Below, piece by piece: positions 1-9,376 of a stretch of DNA of 64,000 nt. The notes beneath the pieces were generated by a model, which worked only from the letters and a program-made list of their open reading frames with translations, searched no databases and was not told where the DNA came from. Numbering within the stretch: the stretch's first letter is position 1; every line of letters starts with the position of its first letter. This DNA is from an uncultured Ruegeria sp. Lineage in GTDB: Bacteria; Pseudomonadota; Alphaproteobacteria; Rhodobacterales; Rhodobacteraceae. Position numbers and translations under genes: made by a program. Location of the stretch: positions 406,464 through 470,463 of the forward strand of contig NZ_CANMFF010000002.1 in assembly GCF_947497005.1 (NCBI RefSeq). Reading direction: 5' to 3'.

Positions 1-127
1 CATCATTATCTGCTGCATTACCTGCTGATATATCAAGCGGGCCGGTTTCTTTCGTTTTCATCCCCGAGACAAGTTGCTAAGCCCGCGCCAACGCGCAAGC
101 CTTTGCTGTTTCTGAGGAGCCCGACCG

Positions 128-1525
128 ATGACGACGATCAAGCTGCACAACACGCGGACGCGGACGAAGGAAGACTTCCTACCGATCGACCCTGATAACG
201 TGCGGATGTATGTCTGTGGCCCGACAGTCTATGACCGCGCGCATCTGGGCAACGCCCGTCCGGTGGTTGTTTTTGACGTGCTGTATCGTCTGTTGCGCCA
301 TGTCTATGGCGCAGAGCACGTGACCTATGTGCGCAACTTCACCGATGTGGACGACAAGATCAACGCCACGGCGCTGGCGCGCAAAAAGGCTGGGGCAGAG
401 GGCACGCTGGAGCAACTGGTTCAGGAACGGTCCGATGAGACCATCGGCTGGTATCTGCACGACATGGGCGCGTTGGGCACGTTAGAGCCCAACGAGATGC
501 CGCGCGCGACACAGTACATAGACCAGATGATCGCAATGATCGAAGACCTGATTGCCAAGGGCCATGCCTATGCCGCCGAGGGCCACGTATTGTTTGCGGT
601 GGACAGTTGGAAGAACAGCTATGGCAAGCTGTCGGGCCGCTCGGTCGATGACATGATCGCCGGTGCTCGGGTCGAGGTGGCACCCTACAAGAAGAACCCG
701 ATGGATTTCGTTCTGTGGAAACCTTCGACCGACGAACTGCCGGGCTGGGACAGCCCGTGGGGTCGGGGGCGTCCGGGGTGGCACATCGAATGCTCGGCCA
801 TGAGCTATGAGTTGTTGGGCGAGAGCTTTGATATTCATGGTGGTGGCAACGACCTGATGTTCCCGCACCACGAGAACGAGATCGCGCAGAGCAAGTGCGC
901 GCACCCGCATGGTGAATTCGCGCGGGTCTGGCTGCACAATGAGATGTTGCAGGTCGAAGGCAAGAAGATGTCCAAATCCTTGGGCAATTTCTTTACCGTG
1001 CATGATCTGTTGGAGCAGGGCGTTCCGGGCGAAGTTATCCGGTTCGTTTTCCTGCAGACGCATTATCGCAAGCCGATGGACTGGACCGAGAAGAAGGCCC
1101 GTGAGGCAGAGGCGACGCTGCGCAAGTGGCGGGCGCTGACATCGGGCATCGAACCCGCTGCCAGCGCGGCACCTGAAGTGATCGCAGCGCTGAGTGACGA
1201 TCTGAACACAGCAGGTGCCATGGCCGAGCTTTACCGTCTGGCGTCAGATGGTGACGCCGCGGGATTGCTGGCAAGCGCACAATTGCTGGGCCTGCTGCTG
1301 CCTCAGATGGGAGGTTGGGCGGACACGGCGTCCATAGACCTGAGCGCCCATGCGGACCGTTTGGCGAAGGCGCGCGCATCTGCAATGCAAAACAAGGATT
1401 TCTCGGAGGTCGATCGCCTGAAGGCGGCGTATCTTGCGGCAGGGCTTGAGGTTCGAATGAGCAAGGAAGGTGTTGAACTGGTGCCGGGCGCGGGCTTTGA
1501 TGCGGCCAAGCTGGAGGAGGTCTGA
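128..1525 (+). CDS. cysS: Cysteinyl-tRNA synthetase
   Basis: Class Ia aminoacyl-tRNA synthetase that charges tRNA-Cys with cysteine in the cytoplasm. The first zinc-ligand cysteine is C30 in [10 protein letters not shown], followed by HLGN (39-42), the family's version of the HIGH signature. [14 protein letters not shown] lies at about 230-243 and the KMSKS loop is K280-S284. The length of 465 aa is normal for bacterial CysS and the C-terminal DALR-like helical domain is present. The ATG has GAGGAG eight bases upstream. The stop overlaps the cimA start by one base (TGATG), so the two genes are probably translationally coupled. Nothing looks damaged. Confidence 0.97.
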   Translation: MTTIKLHNTRTRTKEDFLPIDPDNVRMYVCGPTVYDRAHLGNARPVVVFDVLYRLLRHVYGAEHVTYVRNFTDVDDKINATALARKKAGAEGTLEQLVQERSDETIGWYLHDMGALGTLEPNEMPRATQYIDQMIAMIEDLIAKGHAYAAEGHVLFAVDSWKNSYGKLSGRSVDDMIAGARVEVAPYKKNPMDFVLWKPSTDELPGWDSPWGRGRPGWHIECSAMSYELLGESFDIHGGGNDLMFPHHENEIAQSKCAHPHGEFARVWLHNEMLQVEGKKMSKSLGNFFTVHDLLEQGVPGEVIRFVFLQTHYRKPMDWTEKKAREAEATLRKWRALTSGIEPAASAAPEVIAALSDDLNTAGAMAELYRLASDGDAAGLLASAQLLGLLLPQMGGWADTASIDLSAHADRLAKARASAMQNKDFSEVDRLKAAYLAAGLEVRMSKEGVELVPGAGFDAAKLEEV

Positions 1526-3159
1526 TGACCAGAGAACGCCTCTATCTTTACGACACAACGCTGCGTGATGGGCAGCAGACGCAGGGTGTGCAATTTTCAA
1601 CCGCTGAGAAGGTGCAGATCGCACAGGCGCTGGACGCATTGGGGGTGGACTATATCGAAGGCGGTTGGCCCGGTGCCAACCCCACCGACAGCGCGTTTTT
1701 TGAGGCGGCCCCAAAGACCTCGGCCCGCCTGACGGCCTTTGGAATGACCAAACGGGCAGGGCGTTCGGCTGAGAATGACGATGTGCTTGCGGCCGTGATG
1801 AATGCAGGTACGCAAGCCGTATGTCTGGTTGGCAAGTCGCATGATTATCACGTCACCCATGCGCTGGGTATCTCGCTTGAAGAGAACACCGAAAACGTCC
1901 GCGCCTCGGTGGCGCATATCGTGGCGCAGGGGCGTGAAGCCCTGTTTGATGCGGAACACTTCTTTGACGGATACAAGGACAACCCGGAATACGCGACAGA
2001 AGTTTGCCGGGCCGCGCTTGACGCGGGCGCGCGTTGGGTTGTGCTGTGCGATACCAATGGCGGTGCGTTGCCGTCCGAGGTTGGCCGGATTGTGTCCGAG
2101 GTGATCGCGGCAGGCCTGCCCGGCGATCGGTTGGGCATTCACACTCACAACGATACCGAGAATGCGGTCGCGTGTTCGCTGGCGGCGGTTGAATCTGGTG
2201 CGCGGCAAATTCAGGGAACGCTGAATGGATTGGGCGAGCGTTGTGGCAATGCGAACCTGACGGCCCTGATCCCGACACTGCTGCTGAAAGAACCTTATGC
2301 GTCGCAGTTTGAAACCGGTGTCAGCCTCGATGCGTTGGCCGGATTGACCCGCATCAGCCGGATGCTGGATGACGTCCTGAACCGTGTTCCCAGCAAACAG
2401 GCGGCTTATGTTGGGGCCTCGGCCTTTGCGCATAAAGCGGGGTTGCACGCCAGCGCGATCCTCAAGGACCCGTCGACTTATGAGCATGTGGACCCTGCAA
2501 ATATCGGCAATGAACGTATCATTCCGATGTCGAACCAGGCTGGTCAGTCGAACCTGCGCAAACGCCTGACCGAAGCCGGGTTGAGCGTCGAAGCCGGTGA
2601 TCCTGCGTTGGGCCGAATCCTTGAACGGATCAAGGCCCGCGAAGCGGATGGATATTCCTATGACACCGCGCAGGCCAGTTTCGAACTTCTGGCGCGGGAC
2701 GAACTGGGGCAATTACCCGAGTTTTTCGAGGTCAAGCGGTATAAAGTCACCGTTGAGCGGCGGAAGAACAAATACAACAAGATGGTCAGCCTGTCCGAGG
2801 CTGTCGTTGTTGTGAAAGTGGATGGCGAGAAGAAGCTGTCCGTCAGTGAATCCATGGACGAGTCCGGCAGCGACAGGGGGCCTGTGAACGCGCTGGCCAA
2901 GGCGTTGGCCAAGGACTTGGGGCAATACTCGCAGATATTGTCGGATATGCGCCTTGTCGATTTCAAGGTGCGTATCACACAGGGCGGGACCGAAGCGGTG
3001 ACACGCGTGATCATCGACAGCGAAGACGGTCAGGGGCGACGCTGGTCGACCGTAGGCGTAAGCGCGAACATAGTTGATGCATCCTTTGAGGCGCTGTTGG
3101 ATGCGATCCAGTGGAAACTGGTCCGTGATTGCGATCCGCAACAGGCAGCAGCCGAGTGA
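1525..3159 (+). CDS. cimA: (R)-citramalate synthase
   Basis: Condenses pyruvate and acetyl-CoA to (R)-citramalate, the entry to threonine-independent isoleucine synthesis. The N-terminal HMGL-like TIM barrel begins with YDTTLRDGQQTQG (catalytic R14, metal-ligand D15) and has the metal-binding H206-T-H208 pair. The C-terminal third (about 400-540) looks like the LeuA-type allosteric domain, consistent with isoleucine feedback. At 544 aa it is the length of the CimA/LeuA2 subgroup rather than of homocitrate synthase. It sits between cysS (one-base overlap) and the phytoene-synthase-like gene (four-base overlap). 2-Isopropylmalate synthase is the alternative, but the overall sequence style fits citramalate synthase better. 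Confidence 0.9.
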   Translation: MTRERLYLYDTTLRDGQQTQGVQFSTAEKVQIAQALDALGVDYIEGGWPGANPTDSAFFEAAPKTSARLTAFGMTKRAGRSAENDDVLAAVMNAGTQAVCLVGKSHDYHVTHALGISLEENTENVRASVAHIVAQGREALFDAEHFFDGYKDNPEYATEVCRAALDAGARWVVLCDTNGGALPSEVGRIVSEVIAAGLPGDRLGIHTHNDTENAVACSLAAVESGARQIQGTLNGLGERCGNANLTALIPTLLLKEPYASQFETGVSLDALAGLTRISRMLDDVLNRVPSKQAAYVGASAFAHKAGLHASAILKDPSTYEHVDPANIGNERIIPMSNQAGQSNLRKRLTEAGLSVEAGDPALGRILERIKAREADGYSYDTAQASFELLARDELGQLPEFFEVKRYKVTVERRKNKYNKMVSLSEAVVVVKVDGEKKLSVSESMDESGSDRGPVNALAKALAKDLGQYSQILSDMRLVDFKVRITQGGTEAVTRVIIDSEDGQGRRWSTVGVSANIVDASFEALLDAIQWKLVRDCDPQQAAAE

Positions 3160-3938
3160 GTGTGGTCTTTGACGATGACGTCAAAGCCTGTGCCGCACTG
3201 GTGCAGAGGGCTGATCCCGACCGATTCCGCGCTGTGATGGCTGCACCAGTTGCGGCCCGCGCTGCCTTGTTCCCGATCTACGCGCTGAATGTTGAAGTTG
3301 CGCGCGCACCGTGGGTGACTCAGGAGACCATGATTGCCGAGATGCGGCTGCAATGGTGGCGCGATGCGTTGCAGGAGATTGCCGACGGGACGAACGTCCG
3401 CAGGCATGAAGTGGTGACGCCTCTTTCAAGAGTTCTGTCGTCGCACTTGGCTGGTATTTTAGACGAATATGTCGCTGTAAGGCGTTGGGATATTTATCGG
3501 GATCCGTTTGAAGATCAGGCGCATTTCGATGCGTATATCAACCACAGCGCCGGGTCACTGTTCGTTGCATCAGCTCAGGCGTTGGGAGCAGCGGACGAGG
3601 ATGTGTTGCGTGATTTCGGGTATGCTGCAGGGGTTGCGAATTGGCTCCGCGCCATTCCAGAGCTGGAAAAACGGGGGCGTATACCGCTGTTGGACGGGAC
3701 TCCGGACGGGGTGCGCCGTTTGGCGCAATCTGCACTGGACCGGCTGTATCACGCCAGACTGAACCGGGTAGACGTATCATCTGAGGCGCGTCCGGCGCTT
3801 TACGCAGGATGGCAGACGGAGCGGGTTTTGAAACAGGCAATTTCCCAACCCGAGCGGGTCGCCGCGGGTGCGCTTGAACCGGGTGAAATGCGGCAGCGTT
3901 TGTCGCTGATGTGGACTGTTGCCAGCAGGCGCTGGTGA
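3156..3938 (+). CDS. Squalene/phytoene synthase-fold protein, NDUFAF6 type
   Basis: A 260-aa protein with the squalene/phytoene synthase fold. True prenyl synthases carry two Asp-rich motifs; here the first is replaced by ALNVEVARAPW followed by MIAEMRLQWWRDAL. That arrangement resembles mitochondrial NDUFAF6, a complex I assembly factor, so prenyl condensation is unlikely. A role in respiratory complex assembly is inference from that resemblance. The GTG at 3156 overlaps the cimA stop (GTGA) and gives an N-terminus of MSVVFDDDVKACA. A TTG 27 bases upstream is open but lacks a reason to be used. It is the last gene of the cysS-cimA operon and converges on the MFS gene with no gap. Confidence 0.75.
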   Translation: MSVVFDDDVKACAALVQRADPDRFRAVMAAPVAARAALFPIYALNVEVARAPWVTQETMIAEMRLQWWRDALQEIADGTNVRRHEVVTPLSRVLSSHLAGILDEYVAVRRWDIYRDPFEDQAHFDAYINHSAGSLFVASAQALGAADEDVLRDFGYAAGVANWLRAIPELEKRGRIPLLDGTPDGVRRLAQSALDRLYHARLNRVDVSSEARPALYAGWQTERVLKQAISQPERVAAGALEPGEMRQRLSLMWTVASRRW

Positions 3939-5159
3939 TCAGACCCGTGCCGGATCCGCAGGCCGCAACACCAGCCACAGCAAGGCGCCACCTGCCAGTG
4001 TCAGCAAGGGGATCATCGCAAGGTTAACGGCAGTCCATCCTTCGATTGCGGAGCCGCCCGAGCAGTTCATCAATCCTCCGGAAGCCAACGAAGCCAAGGT
4101 CACGCCGCCAAACACAAGCAGGTCGTTCAGCCCCTGCATCCGGCCACGTTCCTGCGGTTCATGCGAGGCGGCAAGCATGGTTGTTGCGCCGATGAAGCCA
4201 AAGTTCCAACCCACGCCCAGAAGAACGAGAGCGAGGAAAAAATTCCCGAGCTCGACACCTTGCAAGGCGACCAGACCCGCTGTGGCAAGGATAGCCAGAC
4301 CCAACGCCACGATCTTTTCAACTCCGAACCGAGCGATCAGGTGACCTGTGAAAAAGCTGGGGACATACATTGCCAGAACGTGGCTGGTGACAATGTCGGC
4401 CGCATCGTTGGCAGAGAACCCACATCCGACAACGGCCAACGGTGTCGATGTCATCACAAGGTTCATGAGCGCGTACGATACCATGGCGCAAATGATCGCT
4501 ACGGCGATACGCGGTGTTTTCAGCAACTCCAGCCGCGACCGCCCTTTGGGTTCATCTGCTGTGGGTTTTGCAGGCGTCGGAATGTCGAGAAAGAAGAACA
4601 GGGCCGAACCCAGAACGTTGATGCCGATTACGGCCAGATAAGTTCCCAGAAATGGAATGACATAAGCTTCGGAGGTTAGCTTAACGATCTGAGGACCGAT
4701 GATGGCGGCTGCCAACCCGCCAGCCATAACGTAGGAAATCGCCTTGGGGCGGAAATTGTCTGATGCCGTATCTGCTGCTGCAAATCGGTAGAACCCATGT
4801 GCGCTCATATAGATGCCGGTCAGCAGGCTTCCGACAAGGAAGATCGGGAAAGAGCCCAGGAAAAGGCCATACGCACCGATCAGCCCCCCCAATGCGCCGG
4901 CCGTTGCCCCTACCAGGAATCCAACGCGACGTCCCCATTTCTGCATGATGGCTGAGATTGGCGTGGCCGCCAGCATCGATCCCAGAACAATCAGGGAAAT
5001 GGGCAGCGTTGCCAGACAGGGATTTGAGGCCAAAGACTGACCCGCAAGCCCACCGACGATGAACATCATGGGCATCTGGGCGCCCAGAATAGCCTGTGCC
5101 GCCACCAGGACAGCGACGTTGCGTTTGGCCTGACGGTCATCGGGAAGGGTTGAGCTCAT
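3939..5159 (-). CDS. MFS transporter
   Basis: Major facilitator superfamily permease of about 406 aa with roughly twelve hydrophobic segments. A basic cytoplasmic loop MQKWGRRVGF follows the second or third segment, as in the MFS loop 2-3 signature, and a longer hydrophilic central loop (KPTADEPKGRSRLELLK) divides the halves. Substrate cannot be read from the sequence; the glycine-rich helices fit a drug/metabolite exporter-like MFS. The frame is open further upstream, but that part is hydrophilic and overlaps the divergent glycosylase, so I start at the ATG at 5159 (another lies at 5165). It is divergent from alkA across about 100 bp. Confidence 0.88.
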   Translation of the reverse strand: MSSTLPDDRQAKRNVAVLVAAQAILGAQMPMMFIVGGLAGQSLASNPCLATLPISLIVLGSMLAATPISAIMQKWGRRVGFLVGATAGALGGLIGAYGLFLGSFPIFLVGSLLTGIYMSAHGFYRFAAADTASDNFRPKAISYVMAGGLAAAIIGPQIVKLTSEAYVIPFLGTYLAVIGINVLGSALFFFLDIPTPAKPTADEPKGRSRLELLKTPRIAVAIICAMVSYALMNLVMTSTPLAVVGCGFSANDAADIVTSHVLAMYVPSFFTGHLIARFGVEKIVALGLAILATAGLVALQGVELGNFFLALVLLGVGWNFGFIGATTMLAASHEPQERGRMQGLNDLLVFGGVTLASLASGGLMNCSGGSAIEGWTAVNLAMIPLLTLAGGALLWLVLRPADPARV

Positions 5160-5262
5160 GGTCATGAGCGAATGGTTATCGGCTAAGCCTTTGCGGCACA
5201 AGCGGCTTGCATCTGCGTCACATGCGCCTAACGTGCCGGATGTTATCGAGCAGGGAGTCTGC

Positions 5263-5895
5263 ATGTCCGTAGGCCGCATCATCGAAACGCCGGATTGTGT
5301 GGCGGAAGGGGCCGAGTGGCTGGCCCGTGCCTGTCCACGCATGGCGTATGCAATGGAGCAGACTGGCCCCTTGCCGCTGCGCCGTCGTCCGGACGGATTT
5401 GCGCAATTGCTGAGCGCTATTGTCAGTCAGCAGGTCAGCGTGGCCTCGGCCAATGCGATCTGGAAACGGCTTCAGGATGCTAAGCTGACGGGTCCGCGCA
5501 AAATCATGTGGGCCACGGATGATGATTTGCGGACGGTCGGGTTGAGCCGACAGAAGATCCGATACGCACGGGCTCTGGCCGAAGCTCGAATTGATTACAA
5601 AGCCTTGCGCGATGTACCTGATGCAGATGTTGTTGATATACTGACGCAGGTTTCTGGCATCGGTGTCTGGACGGCAGAAATCTATGCCATGTTCTCGCTG
5701 GGTCGTGCGGACGTGATCGCTCCCGGTGATCTGGCCCTGCAGGAAGCAGCGCGCGTCCTTTACGATCTGCCTGATCGCCCAACAGACAAAGAACTGCGCA
5801 AATTGGCCGAGGCCTGGTCGCCCTGGCGCTCGGTTGCGGCGCGGGTTCTGTGGGCCTATTACCGGGTTGCAAAGAAAAGAGAAGGGATCAGATGA
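5263..5895 (+). CDS. DNA-3-methyladenine glycosylase II (AlkA-type)
   Basis: HhH-GPD superfamily glycosylase that removes alkylated purines in base excision repair. The helix-hairpin-helix is VSGIGVWTAE (about 132-141) and the catalytic aspartate is D156 in PGDLALQ. At 210 aa it lacks the N-terminal TBP-like domain of E. coli AlkA, like the short family members common in alphaproteobacteria. The ATG at 5263 was chosen because the open frame before it (5158-5262) has low-complexity content and overlaps the MFS start region. The stop overlaps the esterase start (ATGA), implying one transcript through the esterase and acetyltransferase. Confidence 0.9.
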   Translation: MSVGRIIETPDCVAEGAEWLARACPRMAYAMEQTGPLPLRRRPDGFAQLLSAIVSQQVSVASANAIWKRLQDAKLTGPRKIMWATDDDLRTVGLSRQKIRYARALAEARIDYKALRDVPDADVVDILTQVSGIGVWTAEIYAMFSLGRADVIAPGDLALQEAARVLYDLPDRPTDKELRKLAEAWSPWRSVAARVLWAYYRVAKKREGIR

Positions 5896-6557
5896 CACGG
5901 GTTTTGAATGCGCTCCGGAAAGAGCCTTTTTCGGGCGACACGCGCTCGGTTGTGGTGTTCGTTCATGGCTATGGCGCAAATGGTGCTGATTTGCTGGGGT
6001 TGGCGGATCCCTTGGGCGAGCATCTGCCCGACACGTTGTTCGTGGCCCCGGACGCGCCCGAGCAGATAGCCGGAATGCCCAATGGGTTTCAATGGTTCCC
6101 GATCCCGTGGATCGATGGGTCTTCCGAAGAAGAGGCCCGCCGGGGCATGGAAATGGCGGTCGACGATTTCAACGCTTTTCTTGACGCCCTCATGGTGGAT
6201 GAAGACGTGTTGCCTGAACAGGTTGTACTGTTTGGGTTCAGCCAGGGCACGATGATGAGCCTGCACGTCGCGCCCCGTCGGGAAGACCCTGTGGCCGGGA
6301 TTGTCGCCTTTTCGGGGCGTTTGCTGGAACCTGATCTGCTGGCGGATGAAACGGTCAGTCGAATGCCTGTTCTTCTGGTCCATGGCGACGCCGATGACGT
6401 TGTTCCGCCGCAGTCTTTGCCCGAAGCTGCCGAAGCCTTGCAAGCCGCTGAATTCAAAGAGGTCTATGCCCATATCATGAAGGGTACCGGCCATGGTATC
6501 GCCCCGGATGGGCTGAGCGTTGCGCTGGCCTTCATGCGCGACAAGCTGAGCCTGTAG
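5892..6557 (+). CDS. Carboxylesterase/phospholipase family alpha/beta hydrolase
   Basis: A 221-aa alpha/beta hydrolase of the acyl-protein thioesterase/carboxylesterase group. The oxyanion region is FVHGYGANG; the catalytic triad is S117 in GFSQG, D168 in HGDADDVVP and H201 in GTGHG. These families hydrolyse short-chain carboxyl esters or lysophospholipids; the native substrate is not visible. No signal peptide, so cytoplasmic. The start is coupled to the glycosylase stop by an ATGA overlap, and the acetyltransferase follows after two bases. Confidence 0.88.
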   Translation: MTRVLNALRKEPFSGDTRSVVVFVHGYGANGADLLGLADPLGEHLPDTLFVAPDAPEQIAGMPNGFQWFPIPWIDGSSEEEARRGMEMAVDDFNAFLDALMVDEDVLPEQVVLFGFSQGTMMSLHVAPRREDPVAGIVAFSGRLLEPDLLADETVSRMPVLLVHGDADDVVPPQSLPEAAEALQAAEFKEVYAHIMKGTGHGIAPDGLSVALAFMRDKLSL

Positions 6558-6559
6558 AC

Positions 6560-7060
6560 ATGATCGCAATCCGACCAATGATGCAAGAGGATGTGGCCGA
6601 TGCGTGCCGCCTCCTGAACCAGATCATTGAGAACGGAGGCACAACCGCGTTCGAGGTTCCCTTCTCGGAGCCTTTGTTCGCGCAAAGTTATCTGGATGGC
6701 GCGGACAAGATTTGCTGCCACGTCGCTTTGGATAATCAGGGCGAAGTGGCTGGCTTCCAGTGGTTGGGTACGTATGATGCGTTGCCGGAAGACTGCGCAG
6801 ACATTGCGACGTTTACACAACGCAACCCCACACTGCGCGGGGCAGGGCGCGCCTTGTTCCAAGAGACCACCAAAGTCGCGAGCGCTATGAGGTTTCGAAC
6901 AATCAATGCAACGATCCGGGCGGATAACGCCCTTGGGCTGAGCTATTACGACAAGATGGGATTTTGGGACTATTCCGTCTCGTACGGAGAGCCGTTGCAC
7001 GATGGTACGCCAGTGAACAGGATCACGAAACGGTTTGAATTAAGTCAGTCCCACAAGTGA
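6560..7060 (+). CDS. GNAT family N-acetyltransferase
   Basis: A 166-aa GCN5-related acetyltransferase. The start MIAIRPMMQEDVADACRLL is a typical GNAT beta1-alpha1, and LRGAGRALFQE (about 94-104) is the acetyl-CoA pyrophosphate-binding motif A. RADNALGLSYYDKMGF is the usual C-terminal motif B. The pattern resembles phosphinothricin/amino acid-type acetyltransferases, but the acceptor is unknown. It follows the esterase by two bases. Its 3' end overlaps the convergent VOC gene by 16 bases. Confidence 0.88.
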   Translation: MIAIRPMMQEDVADACRLLNQIIENGGTTAFEVPFSEPLFAQSYLDGADKICCHVALDNQGEVAGFQWLGTYDALPEDCADIATFTQRNPTLRGAGRALFQETTKVASAMRFRTINATIRADNALGLSYYDKMGFWDYSVSYGEPLHDGTPVNRITKRFELSQSHK

Positions 7061-7470
7061 CCTTCGGCGAACTCTACAGAGTTTCCGGCCGGATCGCGAA
7101 TATACAGGGACCGCGCGCCGCCGGGCCAGTCGAATTCGGCATCTACCGGTATGTTCCAGTCCAACAGGTGTTTGCGCATCACCGCAATTTCATCCCGGGT
7201 CAGAACAAGACACACATGTCCGGCGCCACGCGTGCCATGGGGCGGGACCGGCAGATCGGGGTTGGTGGGGGGGTGTTCGGTCTGTTCAGGATTGAAGATC
7301 AGCAGAACTGATCCGCCAATACGATAGAACACATGGCGGTCAGCGACACGCTGAATGCGCTCAAGTCCAAGAACCTCACCATAAAACTGTTCCGCCGCGT
7401 CCAGATCATCTGAATAAAGCGCTGCTTCCAGAATGGCCGAGGGGGCCGGAATGTCAGGCGTTATCTTCAT
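7045..7470 (-). CDS. VOC (glyoxalase/bleomycin-resistance fold) family protein
   Basis: A 141-aa vicinal oxygen chelate protein with one full pair of beta-alpha-beta-beta-beta modules. The N-terminal module is ILEAALYSDDLDAAEQFYGEVLGL and the C-terminal module ends in IRDPAGNSVEFAEGHLWD. Metal-ligand candidates are the early glutamate (E15), the histidine in GAGHVCLVL and the final glutamate in VEFAE. The fold covers glyoxalases, dioxygenases and antibiotic-binding proteins, so activity cannot be named. It is convergent with the GNAT gene and 32 bases downstream of the rluE stop on the other side. Confidence 0.85.
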   Translation of the reverse strand: MKITPDIPAPSAILEAALYSDDLDAAEQFYGEVLGLERIQRVADRHVFYRIGGSVLLIFNPEQTEHPPTNPDLPVPPHGTRGAGHVCLVLTRDEIAVMRKHLLDWNIPVDAEFDWPGGARSLYIRDPAGNSVEFAEGHLWD

Positions 7471-7502
7471 GAGCCCAGTTTAGCAGATCAGGGCAGGGTG
7501 TG

Positions 7503-8108
7503 TCACCGTCGCGGGCGCCGATCGCGTTTGCGCAGTGGCGCGGCGTTTACGGCAGGCATCGGCAGGCTGCCCCACTGACCCGGTTCCAGGTCATCCAATG
7601 TCCAATCGCCGATCTTGTACCTGATAAGACGTAGTGTCGGCAGTCCGACGGCTGCCGTCATCCGGCGCACCTGTCGATTCTTGCCTTCCCGTATTGTCAG
7701 TTCAATCCAGCTGTCCGGGACGGTCTGGCGTTCGCGTATCGGCGGTGTGCGGGGCCAAAGCCCCTGCGGTTCTTCGATCAGGCGCGCCTTTGCAGGCCGG
7801 GTCAGCCCGTCTTTCATTTCGACCCCGTTTCGCAACGCCTTGAGGGCTGCGTCATCCGGAATACCTTCGACCTGAACCCAATAGGTTTTGGCCGTCTTGT
7901 GCTTTGGGTCGGAAATCTGGGCCTGCAGTTGGCCGTTGTCGGTCAATAGCATCAGGCCTTCACTGTCGCGGTCCAGCCGACCAGCGGGATAGACGCCGGG
8001 CAAATCAATAAAATCAGACAGTGTACTGCGCGGGGTATCCGCATTGGCGCGGTCCGTGAACTGCGGCAGTACATCATAAGGTTTGTTGAAGCGAATGAAC
8101 CAGGTCAT
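7503..8108 (-). CDS. rluE: 23S rRNA pseudouridine synthase RluE-type
   Basis: RsuA-family pseudouridine synthase. The start [19 protein letters not shown] matches the RluE subgroup, which lacks the N-terminal S4 domain and modifies one uridine in domain V of 23S rRNA. The catalytic aspartate is D46 in GRLDRDSEG, and the basic [14 protein letters not shown] block near 165-178 is the family's RNA-binding signature. At 201 aa it is the expected length; the tail is strongly basic (RKRDRRPRR). The frame is open upstream of ATG 8108 but that part reads as non-coding. It is divergent from the HNH gene. Confidence 0.88.
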   Translation of the reverse strand: MTWFIRFNKPYDVLPQFTDRANADTPRSTLSDFIDLPGVYPAGRLDRDSEGLMLLTDNGQLQAQISDPKHKTAKTYWVQVEGIPDDAALKALRNGVEMKDGLTRPAKARLIEEPQGLWPRTPPIRERQTVPDSWIELTIREGKNRQVRRMTAAVGLPTLRLIRYKIGDWTLDDLEPGQWGSLPMPAVNAAPLRKRDRRPRR

Positions 8109-8146
8109 GACCCGCGCATAGCCCGAAGAACACCCCCTGTGCAAGC

Positions 8147-8155
8147 TGTGGATAA
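8147..8155. promoter_or_regulatory. DnaA-box consensus 9-mer
   Basis: TGTGGATAA is an exact match to the reverse complement of the consensus DnaA box TTATCCACA, within the divergent rluE/HNH spacer. A second, weaker near-match (TTGTGGAAA) lies about 50 bases downstream. One perfect 9-mer is expected by chance about once per 130 kb counting both strands, so this is only suggestive. Confidence 0.25.
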
Positions 8156-8218
8156 CTGTCATGTGCCTGTTACGGATTCGCTTTACCCAATCTTCGACAT
8201 ATTGTGGAAACTCAGGGC

Positions 8219-8246
8219 TTGTCAGAGTTTTAACACGATATATAGT
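8219..8246 (+). promoter_or_regulatory. Candidate sigma-70 promoter for the HNH gene
   Basis: TTGTCA (8219-8224) and TATAGT (8241-8246) are separated by 16 bases and lie about 75 bases upstream of the ATG at 8322. Each hexamer differs from consensus at one position. This is the best promoter-like pair in the 213-bp divergent spacer. Confidence 0.4.
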
Positions 8247-8321
8247 TATCAAAAGACTGGGGCGGGTGCTCCCCGCTCTGGTGTCACAAACGGGCAGCTG
8301 AGAGCGAGGAGCGATTCTGTG

Positions 8322-8909
8322 ATGGATGGAGACTTCAGAACCGAATTTGTCAGGGAGCCTGGTGCGCTCAAGCATCACCCGGCGTTGGTTTTGAATGCCG
8401 ATTATCGCCCCTTGTCCTATTACCCTTTGTCCCTGTGGCCCTGGCAAGAGGCGATCAAGGCCGCCTGGTTGGACAGGGTCGATATCGTGGCTGAATATGA
8501 CGAAGTTGTCAGAAGCCCGAGTACCGAGATCCGAATACCCTCGGTCGTTGTCCTGAAAGACTATGTAAAACCCAGAAAGCGCGTGGCCTTCACGCGCTTT
8601 AATTTATTTCTGAGGGATGAATTTCGCTGCCAGTACTGCGGAGGCCGCGGGGATCTGACCTTTGACCACGTGGTTCCACGTGCGGCAGGCGGGGTCACAA
8701 GCTGGCAGAATGTCGTGGCGGCGTGCAGTCCCTGTAACCTGCGCAAAGGATCCAAATCGCTGCGTCAGGCGGGCATGTCCTTGCGTAAACCTCCGCGTCA
8801 GCCCGACGCCGAGGCATTGAGAAATGTCGGTCGTAAGTTCCCGCCGAACCACTTGCACGAAAGCTGGATCGACTTCCTGTATTGGGATGCGGAACTGGAC
8901 GAGCTTTAA
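8322..8909 (+). CDS. HNH endonuclease
   Basis: A 195-aa HNH nuclease of the stand-alone type common in alphaproteobacteria. The zinc-binding C103-x-x-C106 (RCQYCG) is followed by the catalytic [11 protein letters not shown] (D115, H116), N130 and C135-x-x-C138-N139, giving the full HNH with two zinc knuckles. The N-terminal 90 residues ([19 protein letters not shown]) are characteristic of this conserved family, whose role is not established. The ATG at 8322 follows GAGCGAGGAGCG; upstream codons in frame look non-coding. The stop overlaps the convergent dsbB stop by four bases. Confidence 0.88.
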   Translation: MDGDFRTEFVREPGALKHHPALVLNADYRPLSYYPLSLWPWQEAIKAAWLDRVDIVAEYDEVVRSPSTEIRIPSVVVLKDYVKPRKRVAFTRFNLFLRDEFRCQYCGGRGDLTFDHVVPRAAGGVTSWQNVVAACSPCNLRKGSKSLRQAGMSLRKPPRQPDAEALRNVGRKFPPNHLHESWIDFLYWDAELDEL

Positions 8910-9376
8910 GCCGCGCGGGTTCTCCACGCAGCCAGCCAGATCAGTACCAGGATCGCCGAGGCGATCGCGTTCCATCCGGCCATCGAGATGCCAAACAGCT
9001 CCCATGGGATATCATCGCATCGCACCAAGGGCGCGGACATGATCTGTTCGAATAAATCGTCACTGGACAACCCGCTGATGCTGCCCGATGTGCAGCTGCT
9101 GGGACCTTCCCACCAACCTTGTTCAACACCGGCGTGAAAAGCACCGATAACCGAAGTTGCTGCAGCGGCCAACGCGCCCAGCAACGGCAGGAAGCTTAGT
9201 CTGGGCAATGACAGCGCCAAGGCACCAATCGCGATGGCCACCGCATGCGGATAGCGCTGCCAGATGCACATCTTACACGGTGCGAGCCCGCCCAGATGTT
9301 GAAACCCAAATGCGCCCAACAGCAAAGCAAGGGAACCGATACTCGCCAGAATGATAAGGTGCGAACGTCTCGTCAT
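8906..9376 (-). CDS. dsbB: Disulfide bond formation protein B
   Basis: Inner-membrane quinone reductase that reoxidises DsbA. Four hydrophobic segments are visible in 156 aa. The first periplasmic pair is C34-K-M-C37 in LAPCKMCIWQRYPH, with the conserved arginine just after, and the second periplasmic loop holds C95 and C120. The arrangement fits the alphaproteobacterial DsbB/DsbI group. The start overlaps the yqaA-like stop by four bases (ATGA), so both come from one transcript. No dsbA is present in the window. Confidence 0.88.
   Translation of the reverse strand: MTRRSHLIILASIGSLALLLGAFGFQHLGGLAPCKMCIWQRYPHAVAIAIGALALSLPRLSFLPLLGALAAAATSVIGAFHAGVEQGWWEGPSSCTSGSISGLSSDDLFEQIMSAPLVRCDDIPWELFGISMAGWNAIASAILVLIWLAAWRTRAA

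Noticed and set aside
1597..2712. Long open frame (371 codons) on the minus strand inside cimA
   Set aside because: It is antisense to a clearly conserved enzyme and its translation has no recognisable motif; GC-rich codon bias explains the lack of stops.
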